This document shows, piece after piece, positions 8,506 through 19,263 of a DNA stretch of 64,000 nt. The stretch spans positions 1-64,000 of the forward strand of contig NZ_JASHJI010000015.1 in NCBI RefSeq assembly GCF_030733265.1, read 5' to 3'. Numbering within the stretch: the first letter of the stretch is position 1; each line of letters starts with the position of its first letter. This DNA is from Roseibium sp. MMSF_3412 (GTDB taxonomy: Bacteria > Pseudomonadota > Alphaproteobacteria > Rhizobiales > Stappiaceae). The position numbers and the translations under genes are program-made. The notes beneath the pieces were generated by a model, which worked only from the letters and a program-made list of their open reading frames with translations, made no database searches and had not been told where the DNA came from.

Positions 8506-9238
8506 GAGACTGCTTCCTCCCAGTCTGACGAACAAAGTACCTGTTACCTTGCAGAGGTTGCAAGGATAATACTGATAAAATTATCAAGATAACCATGAAA
8601 ACCGATACTAAAGTATTGGGTTTGTTTCATGCTGTGTATTCTTTCCGTACCTTTCCTTCCAACTGTTGAAAACGCCGAATTTCCAAACTCTCGATTAAAT
8701 CAAATTTGAAACTAATTTCCCTATTTTTCCAAGTTTCAATTAATCAACGTTTCAGAAACTTACGTAAGGTGACAGACTCGTAAATGAGACTGGAACGGCA
8801 TGCGAATTGGCGACATCCGTTCAGGATGGGTGTACGGCGCTTGCTTCGTGCCCGGTCAAGCAAACATGCACCACGGGGCGGTGGAAGAATTGAGCCGCAC
8901 TGCCCGCCGGAAAACGATGCAGCAGGCCGTTCGCGAAACGGTCAAATCAGCATTCCGATCCGCAACAGCGACCGCAGGAGAGTGCAAAATCATTCTGCGG
9001 CCTCCGTAAAATAGACACCGTCCAACTGCATCTGTTTTCGAAGCAATCGGCTGCCGTCTGGCTCCACATTAAATTGTTTGGCGTTCCGCGACTGATTGTT
9101 GGCATCCGGGCCACATTATTCCATCGCAATCATTGACGCTGCGGAAAATTCATCCTCTGATTGTTTTGCCGATCACCAAGGCATTGGTGTGTTTCACTTT
9201 TTTGACACACTATGAATGCGCAGGGGAAGGAATGAGTC
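8506..9238. other. 733-base intergenic region, AT-rich in its first third
   Basis: Divergent control region between the response regulator operon (minus) and the sulfatase gene (plus). About 8560-8765 is clearly richer in A/T than the flanking genes and carries short inverted repeats (see 8547-8565; also ATACT-AA-AGTAT at 8605-8616). Short frames at 8784-9014 on the plus strand and 8947-9129 and 9130-9468 on the minus strand have no ribosome binding site or family signature that I can see. I recognise no tRNA, riboswitch or terminator here. Confidence 0.6.
8547..8565. promoter_or_regulatory. perfect 7-bp inverted repeat upstream of the response regulator
   Basis: CCTTGCA-GAGGT-TGCAAGG, centred about 50 bases upstream of the regulator ATG at 8505. 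The position and symmetry suit a dimeric regulator site, possibly autoregulation, but no family consensus is matched. Confidence 0.35.
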
Positions 9239-10843
<1,605 letters not shown>

Positions 10844-10860
10844 CTCCATTCGTAATGTTT

Positions 10861-10891
10861 GCCGGTGGCGGGACTCGGTCCCGCCACCGGC
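10861..10891 (+). terminator. strong GC hairpin after the sulfatase gene
   Basis: A perfect 14-bp stem (10861-10874 with 10878-10891) around a TCG loop, 17 bases after the sulfatase stop. No T-run follows, so it may be a terminator of the Rho-assisted type, or an mRNA-stabilising or processing hairpin between the sulfatase and HAD genes. Confidence 0.55.
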
Positions 10892-10972
10892 GCCATTCGA
10901 ACTTGGTTCGCCTCGCGTCCGGCCTTTGTGGCCCATCAGGATTTTCGCAAATCCAGTTTCCGGGAGAGTGGT

Positions 10973-11950
10973 ATGAGATTTTCCTTGAGTATTGCCGTCT
11001 TGGCGCTTTTCGCCGGTTCCGCAATGGCCGACCCCCTTCCCTCCTGGCAGGATGGTGAAACGAAATCGCGCATCATCGACTTTGTCAGCGACGTGACCAA
11101 TCCCGGGTCTGACAACTACGTCACGCCGTCGGACAGGATCGCCGTCTTCGACAATGACGGCACCCTCTGGGCCGAAAAACCGGTTTATTTTCAGCTTCTT
11201 TATGCACTGGACCGCCTGGAGGAAATGGCCGCAAAAGACCCCACCATTCTGTCCAGCGATGTCCTCAAGGCAGCGGCGGCCGGCGATATGGACAGGGTTG
11301 CCAGGTCAGGTGAAGAAGGCTTACTGGAAATCGTGATGGTTTCCCACTCAGGGCTCTCGGTGCCGGAATTTCAGGCCGATGTCGCGCGCTGGATTGAAAC
11401 GGCGAAACATCCGACGAAAAACATCGCCTATACCGACATGACCTACCAGCCGATGCTGGAGCTTCTGAGGTACCTTCGGGACGAGGATTTCGAAACCTAC
11501 CTGGTTTCCGGCGGCGGTATTCATTTCATGCGGGCCTTCGTCGAAGCTGCATACGGGGTTCCTCCCGAAAACGTCATCGGCAGTGCCGGCAAAACCCGAT
11601 ACGAGGTCGTGGACGGCGTTCCGACGATCCTCAAGGATCCGGGGATCGCCTTCATCGACGACAAGGCCGGCAAGCCGATCGGCATCGACAGCAAGATCGG
11701 CAAGCGCCCGATATTCATCGGTGGCAATTCCGACGGCGATTTTGAGATGCTTGAATGGGCAACGGCCGGAGACGGCCCAAGCCTCGGACTGATCGTGCAT
11801 CACACCGACGGAGAAAGGGAATGGGCTTACGACCGCGAAAGCCATGTCGGCAAACTTGTCAGAGGGCTTGATGAGGCCGATGAGCGCGGCTGGTTGCTCG
11901 TGGACATGGCAGAGGACTGGAAACGCGTCTGGTCCGGAACGGGCAACTGA
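10973..11950 (+). CDS. exported HAD-family phosphatase
   Basis: A 325-residue protein with a 19-residue signal peptide (MRFSLSIAVLALFAGSAMA). The start at 10973 is set by GGGAGAG upstream and by the signal peptide; a longer frame from 10859 runs through the hairpin and is rejected. HAD motif I is VFDNDGTLW with nucleophile Asp60 and acid/base Asp62; motif II is LVSGGG, and the motif III/IV region is FIGGNSDGDFEM. The cap resembles phosphoserine-phosphatase-like HAD proteins. It should dephosphorylate small phosphate esters in the periplasm. It follows the sulfatase gene and precedes the MoxR/Bat operon by 63 bases, and may share transcription with either. Substrate unknown. Confidence 0.87.
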   Translation: MRFSLSIAVLALFAGSAMADPLPSWQDGETKSRIIDFVSDVTNPGSDNYVTPSDRIAVFDNDGTLWAEKPVYFQLLYALDRLEEMAAKDPTILSSDVLKAAAAGDMDRVARSGEEGLLEIVMVSHSGLSVPEFQADVARWIETAKHPTKNIAYTDMTYQPMLELLRYLRDEDFETYLVSGGGIHFMRAFVEAAYGVPPENVIGSAGKTRYEVVDGVPTILKDPGIAFIDDKAGKPIGIDSKIGKRPIFIGGNSDGDFEMLEWATAGDGPSLGLIVHHTDGEREWAYDRESHVGKLVRGLDEADERGWLLVDMAEDWKRVWSGTGN

Positions 11951-12013
11951 ACCTCACCCTCTCCGGACTTCGCTCCGCCGCCTTTTCCCTTAACGTTTCA
12001 CGGATCGTGTCAA

Positions 12014-13021
12014 ATGTCAGAAGCACTTCAACAGGTGCAAAAACTCGAGGAGCGCATGCAACGCTCCATCATCGGTCAGGAAGATGTCATCGACCGGCTG
12101 ATCATCGGCTTGCTCGCAAACGGAAACCTGCTGGTTGAAGGGCTGCCGGGTCTGGCGAAAACGCGCGCTATCAAGGCCATGGCCAAAAACATGGAAGCGG
12201 ATTTCAGCCGCATCCAGTTTACGCCCGACCTGTTGCCGTCTGACGTTACCGGAACAGAGGTGTATCACCAGTCCGCAGGCACCGGCACGTTCCGATTCGA
12301 GAAGGGACCTATCTTCGCAAATATCGTTCTGGCCGACGAGATCAACCGGGCACCGGCCAAGGTTCAGGCAGCGCTTCTGGAAGCCATGGAGGAGCGTCAG
12401 GTCACCGTCAGCGGCAAAACCCACAAGATGGAGCCGCTCTTCATGGTGATGGCGACCCAGAACCCCGTCGAACAGGAAGGAACGTATCCGCTTCCCGAAG
12501 CACAGATGGACAGGTTCCTGATGCATGTACTGATCACCTACCCGCCAGTGGAAGATGAAATCGAAATTATCCGACTGGTACGCGGGGAAGAAACGGCAGC
12601 GCTTGCATCCAGCGCGGGCGATGAGGGGCCAAAGGCAAGCACGGACGCCGCCGCCGCTTCGATCGAACAGGAGGCGATCTTTGCCGCGCGGGCAGAAATA
12701 GGCGCCATCCATGTGTCAGAGGCGAGTGAACGCTACATGGCCGACCTTGTGCAGGCGACGCGCACGCCCGACAGGTTTTCAACGGACTTGGCGCGATGGA
12801 TTGATATCGGCGCAAGCCCCAGAGCCTCGCTTGCACTTGATAAATGCAGCCGGACTCACGCCTGGCTTGCCGGGCGCGACTATGTCGACCCGCTCGACAT
12901 CAGGGCGATTGCGCATGATGTTCTGCGCCACCGGCTGAGCCTGAGTTTCGAAGCAGACGGGGACGGCATTTCCCCTGACAAGGTCGTTGACGAAATCGTG
13001 GCTCAGGTCGCGCTGACGTGA
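12014..13021 (+). CDS. MoxR-family AAA+ ATPase
   Basis: A 335-residue MoxR ATPase. Walker A is GLPGLAKT (about 43-50), Walker B is VLADEINRAP, sensor 1 is VMATQNPVEQEGTYPLPEAQ-type, and the C-terminal lid domain follows (about 235-335). MoxR proteins act as chaperone-like remodellers with von Willebrand A partners. It is the first gene of a compact operon: MoxR, DUF58, DUF4381, VWA, VWA-TPR, BatD, all with 11-base gaps or overlaps. A methanol dehydrogenase maturation role (mxaRSACKLD-like) can be considered because of the C1 genes 4-12 kb away, but the gene order with BatD fits the general Bat/stress type better (inference). Confidence 0.92.
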   Translation: MSEALQQVQKLEERMQRSIIGQEDVIDRLIIGLLANGNLLVEGLPGLAKTRAIKAMAKNMEADFSRIQFTPDLLPSDVTGTEVYHQSAGTGTFRFEKGPIFANIVLADEINRAPAKVQAALLEAMEERQVTVSGKTHKMEPLFMVMATQNPVEQEGTYPLPEAQMDRFLMHVLITYPPVEDEIEIIRLVRGEETAALASSAGDEGPKASTDAAAASIEQEAIFAARAEIGAIHVSEASERYMADLVQATRTPDRFSTDLARWIDIGASPRASLALDKCSRTHAWLAGRDYVDPLDIRAIAHDVLRHRLSLSFEADGDGISPDKVVDEIVAQVALT

Positions 13022-13031
13022 GGAGGCGGGA

Positions 13032-14039
13032 ATGCGAGATGCCTCTGCAAGGTCCAGGACAGGGCTCAACGCCAATGCAGGTCAATCACCGGAACCGGCC
13101 GATACAAGAGTAAGGGTCAGTCTTCAGCACCTGCGGTCTCTGGAAGGCCGCGCGCGAAAACTCACCTTGTTGCCAAGACAGCCGGTCTCAAGCGTGCTGA
13201 ACGGACGGCACGCGTCACGGCTCAGGGGCCGTGGCCTCAATTTTGAGGAGTTGCGCGGTTATTTGCCCGGCGATGATCCGAGGACAATAGACTGGAAAGT
13301 CACCGCCAGGACCGGTGAACCTCATGTCCGGGTCTACAGCGAAGAGCGTGACCGCCCTGCTCTGCTGGTTGTCGATCAGCGCATGTCGATGTTCTTCGGA
13401 ACCCGGCTGAACATGAAGTCCGTAACAGCCGCCGAAGCGGCAGCTCTTGTCTCCTTCCGCATTCTCGATCAGGGCGACCGCGTTGGCGCAGTCATCTTCG
13501 GGGACGGTTACGTGTCCGAGTTTCGTCCCAAGCGTGGCCGGACCGCCGTCAACCGTTTCCTGACGGCGCTCGAGCGTGCCAACCGGATGCTTCACGCAGA
13601 AGCACCGCGTGTTGACCAGCCGCTGTTTTTGAACCAGCCGCTTACCTCCGTTGCCCGCATCGCACGCCGCGACCATCTCGTGATCGTCATCAGCGATTTT
13701 GATGGCCTCGACGCCCGGACCGGCAAGCTTATCGGTTCGATTGCAAGGCACAATGACGTCATCCTGTGCCCCGTAACAGATCCGATCTCGGAGGATGTGC
13801 CCAAAAACATGAAGCTTGTCGTTTCCGATGGCGAACTTCAGGTCGAGCTCGATACGGGGACGACCGAAACCTTACAAAGATTGTCGGACTTCGCGACAGG
13901 CCGGATCGCGGAAATCCTGAGGTGGCAGCAGACCTACGGGACGCCCGTTCTGCCGCTCAGTGCGGGCAGTGATACCGTTGACCAGTTGCGCCGCCTCATG
14001 GGCCTTGGCGCCACAACGCGGGCGCAAACCAATGAATGA
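13032..14039 (+). CDS. DUF58 domain protein of the MoxR/Bat operon
   Basis: A 335-residue soluble protein of the DUF58 family, a degenerate von Willebrand A-like fold. The family box RGRGLNFEELRGYLPGDD followed by RTIDWKVTART is present (about 60-95), then PALLVVDQRMSMFFGT where the VWA metal site would be. Eleven bases separate it from the MoxR gene, and its last codons overlap the start of the DUF4381 gene by eight bases. It presumably links the MoxR ATPase to the membrane VWA proteins encoded downstream. No catalytic function is known for the family. Confidence 0.9.
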   Translation: MRDASARSRTGLNANAGQSPEPADTRVRVSLQHLRSLEGRARKLTLLPRQPVSSVLNGRHASRLRGRGLNFEELRGYLPGDDPRTIDWKVTARTGEPHVRVYSEERDRPALLVVDQRMSMFFGTRLNMKSVTAAEAAALVSFRILDQGDRVGAVIFGDGYVSEFRPKRGRTAVNRFLTALERANRMLHAEAPRVDQPLFLNQPLTSVARIARRDHLVIVISDFDGLDARTGKLIGSIARHNDVILCPVTDPISEDVPKNMKLVVSDGELQVELDTGTTETLQRLSDFATGRIAEILRWQQTYGTPVLPLSAGSDTVDQLRRLMGLGATTRAQTNE

Positions 14040-14508
14040 GGAATGGAAAGGCCTCAGTCTTGCCGAGCTGATCGACCTGCTGGAACCCGTTCCCGAACCG
14101 GCTCCGGTTTCAATGGCACCTCAGACAATCGGCTGGGTGTGGCTGGGACTGATCATGTTTGTGCTTGTTGCCGCACTTGTGTGGCACTTGTTGCAGCGTT
14201 GGCGCAGGAATGCCTACCGGCGGGCGGCGCTGGCAGAACTTGCACATTCGGCACCGGATGCGTCTTCCCTCGCGCTCCTTGTCCGCAGAACCGCCCTGGC
14301 CGCCTATCCGCGATCTTCGGTTGCCTCGCTCTTTGGAGAGACCTGGCTGGCATTTCTCGACAAGGCATATGGCGGCAGCGGGTTTTGCAACGGACCGGGA
14401 AAGGTGCTTGCCACGGCTCCCTACCAGGGCGAAACGACGGACGAACCACTCAGACAGCTCGTAAAAGAGTGGATCGAGAAACATCGAAACGAGCTGCCCG
14501 ATGCTTGA
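14032..14508 (+). CDS. DUF4381 membrane protein of the MoxR/Bat operon
   Basis: A 158-residue protein starting at the ATG at 14032, which overlaps the DUF58 stop by eight bases; a longer frame from 13960 lies wholly inside the DUF58 gene and is rejected. It has a short acidic N-terminus (LSLAELIDLLEPVPEP), one transmembrane segment (about 33-56, WVWLGLIMFVLVAALVWHLL), a basic stretch, and a cytoplasmic helical domain. The gene is always found between DUF58 and VWA genes in this operon type, and its protein is thought to be part of the membrane complex. The stop overlaps the next start by eight bases. Confidence 0.88.
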   Translation: MNEEWKGLSLAELIDLLEPVPEPAPVSMAPQTIGWVWLGLIMFVLVAALVWHLLQRWRRNAYRRAALAELAHSAPDASSLALLVRRTALAAYPRSSVASLFGETWLAFLDKAYGGSGFCNGPGKVLATAPYQGETTDEPLRQLVKEWIEKHRNELPDA

Positions 14509-15484
14509 ATTCGATCAACCCTTCGCCTTTCTGATGCTGCCGCTTCCGCTGCTGGTCTATTTTCTTTTGCCGGCACACAAAGAACGCGTTTCTTCGGTGC
14601 GGTTTCCGTATTTTCGCAGCATTGCCTCGGCAGCAGGACAGCAGCCGACTTCCGGGTCCGTGGTGATCAGCCGTTCCATTCTCCAGATGCTTGCAGCCAT
14701 TCTGGTCTGGTGCCTCGTTGTCTGCGCGCTGGCTCAGCCGGTCCGCGTGGGCGATCCGATCGTTCAGGAAAAGGCCGCCCGCGACGTCATGTTGGCAATC
14801 GATATCTCGGGATCCATGGATCAGATCGATTTCCCGTCGAGTGAAGGTAACAGGGTGCAACGGCTGGACGCCGTTAAACGGGTGGTCGGTGACTTCATCT
14901 CGGAACGCGACGGCGACCGGATCGCCCTGATCGTTTTCGGGTCCAAGGCCTACGTGCAAGCGCCATTTACCGAAGATCTCTCTTCCGTACGGGCTCTCCT
15001 GGACCAGACCGCGGTCGGCATGGCTGGTCCGCAGACAGTCATCGGCGACGCCATCGGACTTGCCATCAAGACCTTTCAGGCAAGCCAGATCGAGGACCGG
15101 CTACTTGTCCTGCTCAGCGACGGCGCCGACACGGGCAGCCGGATGACACCCATCAATGCCGCGGGTATTGCTGCCAAGGAAGGGATCGACATCGTCACGA
15201 TCGGCGTCGGCGATCCGGCCGGCTCCGGTGAACAGCGATTGGACGAACAAAGCCTGAAAGACATCGCCAGCGCAGCCGGCGGGCAGTATTTCTTCGCGAG
15301 TGATGAAAACGCCCTGAGCGAGATTTACGCCAGAATTGATGCTCTCGCACCGCGTGAAGTGGAAACGGCCAGCTATCGCCCCAGGGATGCGCTCGGCCAG
15401 TATTTTCTCGGGCTGGCGGTGCTGATCGGCCTTCTCGCGCTTGCAACGATCATGCTGGGATCTCATCGCAGGAGGGCCGCATGA
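14501..15484 (+). CDS. VWA domain membrane protein, BatA-like
   Basis: A 327-residue protein with an N-terminal membrane segment (about 8-24), a second one (about 58-78), a VWA domain (about 93-285) and a C-terminal segment (about 300-320). The metal-ion-dependent adhesion site is intact: DISGS at 101-105, plus a downstream Thr region and LLSDGADTGS. The VWA domain is expected on the periplasmic side. Overlaps on both ends (ATGCTTGA with the gene before, ATGA with the gene after) show translational coupling through the operon. The pairing with a second, metal-site-degenerate VWA protein is typical of BatA/BatB. Confidence 0.9.
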   Translation: MLEFDQPFAFLMLPLPLLVYFLLPAHKERVSSVRFPYFRSIASAAGQQPTSGSVVISRSILQMLAAILVWCLVVCALAQPVRVGDPIVQEKAARDVMLAIDISGSMDQIDFPSSEGNRVQRLDAVKRVVGDFISERDGDRIALIVFGSKAYVQAPFTEDLSSVRALLDQTAVGMAGPQTVIGDAIGLAIKTFQASQIEDRLLVLLSDGADTGSRMTPINAAGIAAKEGIDIVTIGVGDPAGSGEQRLDEQSLKDIASAAGGQYFFASDENALSEIYARIDALAPREVETASYRPRDALGQYFLGLAVLIGLLALATIMLGSHRRRAA

Positions 15485-17013
15485 CCTTCGAGATGCTGAT
15501 GCAAAATCTCTCGCAGTTTCACTTTCTGAGGCCGTGGTGGCTCCTGGCGCTGCTCGGTGTCGGCGGCCTTTGGTGGGTCGCCCGTTTCGGATCGGATCGC
15601 GACACCGAGTTGCCTTCCGTCATCGCACCTCACCTGGCCGCAGCTCTGACGATTGGGGCGGACAAACGCCGCATGCTTCGTCCGGTCGATACGGTGGCCC
15701 TTGTCCTGACCTTGCTGGTCCTTGCATCGGCGGGTCCGACATGGTCGCGGCAGGCCAACCCGCTGGTTTCGGACGAGGCGCCGCTTGTGATCGCGCTCAA
15801 GGTTTCAGAATCGATGATGGAACCGGATGTACCGCCGACCCGCCTGGAGCGCGCCAAACACAAGATACTGGATCTGTTGAAGGAACGCGCCGGTGCGAAA
15901 ACCGGCCTGGTTGCCTATGCAGGTTCGGCTCACCAGGTCGTTCCACTCACCGAAGACCCGGATGTCCTCAAACCTTTTCTCGAAGGTCTCGACCCCAGCG
16001 TCATGCCCGTGAAAGGAAGTGTCGCAGGAAACGCACTTCAAACCGCCCAGAAGCTGCTTGATGGGCAGGACGAACCCGGGTCGATCCTGTTCATGTTGGA
16101 CACGCTCTCAAGCGAGGAACAGACCGCGATTGGCGCGCGAGATCCGGCAAACAGCGGATCTTTGAGTTTCTGGGTTTTCAACCGCGACACGGGAGGTGCT
16201 GCTGGCCTGAGCGGTCTCGCGTCAGGCCGTGTGGTGACAGTAACGGCTGACACACGCGACGTGGACCAGGTCATCCGGAGCATTGACGCCGCCTACCAGG
16301 CAGCGCTGTCACAGGATGAAAAAGCCAAGTGGCGCGATCAGGGCGTCCTTCTAGCCTGGCCTGCCGCGCTCATCCTGCTGTTCTGGTTCCGGCGCGGATG
16401 GTCCATGCGCTGGTCCGCGATCGTGTTCATTGCCCTTCTGTCCCAGCCTGTCGACCGAGCCTTTGCGGACGGTTGGCGCGACTGGTTCTTCACGCCGGAC
16501 CAACAGGGTCAAATGGCGTTTGACGCAAAGGACTTCGGGAGAGCGGCCGAACTCTTTACCGACCCGTCATGGAAAGCCTATGCGCTTTACAAATCCGGAA
16601 AATACGAGGAAGCCGCAGAGCTTTATGCCTGGCAGGACAGTTCCGAGGCCGCGCTGGGCGAAGGCATGTCCCTGGTCAAGTCGCGCTCCTACCGGGATGC
16701 GATTGACGCGTTTCAAAAGGCGGTTGATCGCGACCCGTCGAACGAAGCTGCACGGAAAAACCTGGAGCTTGCCAAATACATACTCGAATACATCGAAAGA
16801 ACCAGGGAACAGTCAGACACCGGCGAAGAAGCGGGCATTGGTGCCGATGACACCGTTTATGACAACGAGGCGGGGCGCGGAACAGAAACTCAGCAGCAAA
16901 CCGGTGAAACCATGCCGGAAACGGCAGAACAGTGGATGCGAACCGTCAATACGCAGACCGGCGACTTTCTGAAGAGCCGGTTTGCACTTGAAAACGCGGC
17001 GGGGCCCCAATGA
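15481..17013 (+). CDS. VWA-TPR fusion membrane protein, BatB/BatC-like
   Basis: A 510-residue protein with membrane segments at about 19-34, 70-86 and 285-330, a VWA domain (about 100-275), and a tetratricopeptide region (about 345-440; GQMAFDAKDFGRAAELF, DAIDAFQKAVDRDP). In most Bat operons the VWA (BatB) and TPR (BatC) parts are separate genes, so this is a fusion. The metal site is degenerate: the first Asp of DxSxS is replaced by Lys107 (KVSES), so metal-dependent ligand binding is doubtful. The C-terminus is acidic and Gln-rich. Starts in ATGA overlap with the previous gene and ends in ATGA overlap with batD. Confidence 0.88.
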   Translation: MTFEMLMQNLSQFHFLRPWWLLALLGVGGLWWVARFGSDRDTELPSVIAPHLAAALTIGADKRRMLRPVDTVALVLTLLVLASAGPTWSRQANPLVSDEAPLVIALKVSESMMEPDVPPTRLERAKHKILDLLKERAGAKTGLVAYAGSAHQVVPLTEDPDVLKPFLEGLDPSVMPVKGSVAGNALQTAQKLLDGQDEPGSILFMLDTLSSEEQTAIGARDPANSGSLSFWVFNRDTGGAAGLSGLASGRVVTVTADTRDVDQVIRSIDAAYQAALSQDEKAKWRDQGVLLAWPAALILLFWFRRGWSMRWSAIVFIALLSQPVDRAFADGWRDWFFTPDQQGQMAFDAKDFGRAAELFTDPSWKAYALYKSGKYEEAAELYAWQDSSEAALGEGMSLVKSRSYRDAIDAFQKAVDRDPSNEAARKNLELAKYILEYIERTREQSDTGEEAGIGADDTVYDNEAGRGTETQQQTGETMPETAEQWMRTVNTQTGDFLKSRFALENAAGPQ

Positions 17014-18305
17014 CATTTCTCCGGTCGCTGCTCTTTCTCCTGTTACTTGCCTGTGTCCCTGCCTCCGCGCAGGACACGCAGATCCCCGAAATCAGAACGT
17101 CGCTCGAAAAAGACACGGCCGTTCCCGGCCAGCCGCTGATCTACAGGGTGACCGTTCTGGTTCCGACATGGCTCCCCTCACCGCCAGCTTTCCCGAGCTA
17201 CGAAACCCCGAATGTCGTCGTCCGGCTGCCGTCGCGGGCCTCCGGTCCGACAAGCGAAACCATAAATGGCGAGACCTGGTCCGGCGTGTCGCGGTCCTAT
17301 CGGCTGTATCCCATGACTGCGGGCACATTTCAGATCCCGGCCGGCACCATCAAGGTGACTTACGCCGATCCGGACGATCAGCAACCGGTTGTCGTCGATG
17401 TCCAGACCGACGCTTTTGAAATCACCGGCAAGATCCCGGCGGGCGCTGAAGATCTGGATCCTTTTCTGGCGGCAAAGTCACTGACGCTGGAACGCTCCGT
17501 TGAGGGCGCCACAGACGACCTCAAAGTGGGCGATGCCCTGAACGTGAAAACCATAGCCAAGGTCAGCGGGGTGGCGCCAATGTTCGTGCCACCACTCGCC
17601 GAAGTGAGCCCTGCCGACGGTTTGGCTTTCTATCCGAAAGAACCGGTTCTCGACGAGAAGGAAGATCGTGGCCTGCTTTCGGGAACAAGAACCGAGGAAA
17701 CGGCGCTGGTGGCTGAAGCTGCCGGGACCTATACCCTGCCGGAGAAATCGCTCTCCTGGTACAATCTTGAAAGCGGCGCGGTTGAAACCGCCAAGGTTCC
17801 GGAAATCTCGTTCGAAGTCACGGGCACTGCTGCGGAGGCACCTGTCGAGCCGGTTGCGCGGGTCGATTTGCGCGGTCTTGCCATGGCTGTCGTCCTGCTT
17901 GCGCTTGCCGCGGGTCTTGTCTATTTGGCCTGGCGAACGTTCTTGCCGAAAGTCAGGCACAAGGCAGATGACTTCAAGACGCGCTACCACGCTTCAGAAA
18001 GCTATTTGTTCGGAAAACTCGTCGCAGCCATCAAACACCGCGATTTCAGCGGCACGCTCCACTGCGCGTCTGCTTGGAACCACACAGTAGAAGGCGGCAT
18101 CCGGATCGCCGACCGGGCGAATTTCGAAGAGGCATTGCACGCATGCAGCGCACTCACTTATTCCAAAGAGGCAAAGCTCACCGACAAAGATGCAGACATC
18201 CGCTGGACCCGACTTCTCCAATCGGCGCGCACCATGCGACGAAACCGCCTCAAGAACGGACTGACGAGCTCCCATTTCGCGCTGCCTGACATCAATCCCC
18301 GATAA
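17010..18305 (+). CDS. BatD-family protein
   Basis: A 431-residue protein with a signal peptide (about 1-20, ending ASAQD), a long beta-rich periplasmic part resembling the oxygen-tolerance BatD family (about 25-275), one transmembrane segment (about 288-308, LAMAVVLLALAAGLVYLAW), and a cytoplasmic helical tail. It is the last gene of the MoxR/Bat operon and is coupled to the VWA-TPR gene by ATGA. BatD is believed to belong to the membrane complex made with the VWA proteins and MoxR. No terminator hairpin could be found with certainty; a T-run lies at 18321-18328. Confidence 0.87.
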   Translation: MTFLRSLLFLLLLACVPASAQDTQIPEIRTSLEKDTAVPGQPLIYRVTVLVPTWLPSPPAFPSYETPNVVVRLPSRASGPTSETINGETWSGVSRSYRLYPMTAGTFQIPAGTIKVTYADPDDQQPVVVDVQTDAFEITGKIPAGAEDLDPFLAAKSLTLERSVEGATDDLKVGDALNVKTIAKVSGVAPMFVPPLAEVSPADGLAFYPKEPVLDEKEDRGLLSGTRTEETALVAEAAGTYTLPEKSLSWYNLESGAVETAKVPEISFEVTGTAAEAPVEPVARVDLRGLAMAVVLLALAAGLVYLAWRTFLPKVRHKADDFKTRYHASESYLFGKLVAAIKHRDFSGTLHCASAWNHTVEGGIRIADRANFEEALHACSALTYSKEAKLTDKDADIRWTRLLQSARTMRRNRLKNGLTSSHFALPDINPR

Positions 18306-18536
18306 CCCGTTTCGTTCCGAGTTTTTTTGTTCAGAGCCCCGCGAACACGGTCCTTGTTGTCCATTTAAAGAAGCAAGACGACCCGTTCTGTTACCTTAAA
18401 CACCTGCAACAGCTCGTTTATTTCATCACCTGGATTAAAACATCTTAATTTGAATTCTCGTGCGGCCTCCTCATCTTCGGTGCAGGCGACAAAGCTGTTT
18501 TGTCCTGGCCCAGTTCCTTGCCGGAGGTGAACACAT

Positions 18537-19223
18537 ATGCAAAGACCCCTCACCGCGCTGAGCGCAACTGCTATTGCGTTTCTGGTTGCAGCAGCACCTG
18601 CGCAGTCTCTTGAAACGTCGGCACAGTTGCTCCCTTCAGAAAGTGTGGATGCGCACAACATGATCATGGAACCGCCCGCTTTGGGTACGCCCGGGTTTCA
18701 TGAAGAATTATCGACTGTGCTTTGGCTGCAGGAAACAAGAACGCAAGATCAAGCAGATTTTGTCGAAACAACCTTGAATACCGAGCGGTTTGCACCGGTG
18801 ATCGGACATTCGATATTCGAAGTTGACGGGCCAGCTCTGAAAAGTGTTCTGGAGAGCGCCATTGACGAGGTGCGCGCTGACTATGACGCGGTAAAAGGTG
18901 TCTACGACTACCCCCGTCCGTTCGAAATCAACAGTGCGGTCGAACTGCTGGGGGACGCTCGCCCGGTCGCATCCTACCCGAGTGGGCATTCCATTCGCGC
19001 GATTGTCTATGCACGATTGCTGGCAGAGGTCTTCCCGGAAAAAACGGATGAACTTCTGGACCTGGCAACCCGTATCGGACATGGCCGCGTTGTCGCAGGT
19101 GTTCACTATCCCATGGACGTGTCAGAAGGCCAGAAACTCGGACATGCCTATGCGGATGCAATCATAGCCGGGCCTGCATTCCAGAACGCTATCGCGAATG
19201 TAAGGTCGGCGGGAGCGTCCTGA
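18537..19223 (+). CDS. exported PAP2-family (class A-like) acid phosphatase
   Basis: A 228-residue protein with a 24-residue signal peptide and GGAGGTG upstream of its ATG. All three phosphatase motifs are present: KGVYDYPRP (KxxxxxxRP), YPSGHS with the catalytic His, and GRVVAGVHYPMD with the His nucleophile and Asp. This is the layout of class A bacterial nonspecific acid phosphatases, which act on phosphate monoesters in the periplasm. It is not overlapped with the Bat operon; a 231-base AT-rich leader (18306-18536) with TTACCTTAAACACC separates it, so it probably has its own promoter. Convergent with the exporter genes that follow. Confidence 0.92.
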   Translation: MQRPLTALSATAIAFLVAAAPAQSLETSAQLLPSESVDAHNMIMEPPALGTPGFHEELSTVLWLQETRTQDQADFVETTLNTERFAPVIGHSIFEVDGPALKSVLESAIDEVRADYDAVKGVYDYPRPFEINSAVELLGDARPVASYPSGHSIRAIVYARLLAEVFPEKTDELLDLATRIGHGRVVAGVHYPMDVSEGQKLGHAYADAIIAGPAFQNAIANVRSAGAS

Positions 19224-19263
19224 GGCAGGTTACCCATGCGCACAAGATCGTCCGGTGCCGGTC

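Noticed and set aside
8784..9014. Small plus-strand frame in the 733-base intergenic region
   Set aside because: Arg-rich translation, no ribosome binding site, no signal or fold; probably chance.
12014..18305. Methanol dehydrogenase maturation operon (mxaRSACKLD)
   Set aside because: The order MoxR-DUF58-DUF4381-VWA-VWA/TPR-BatD with a BatD protein fits the general Bat operon; no mxaF, mxaI or mxaG gene is seen. Kept only as an alternative.
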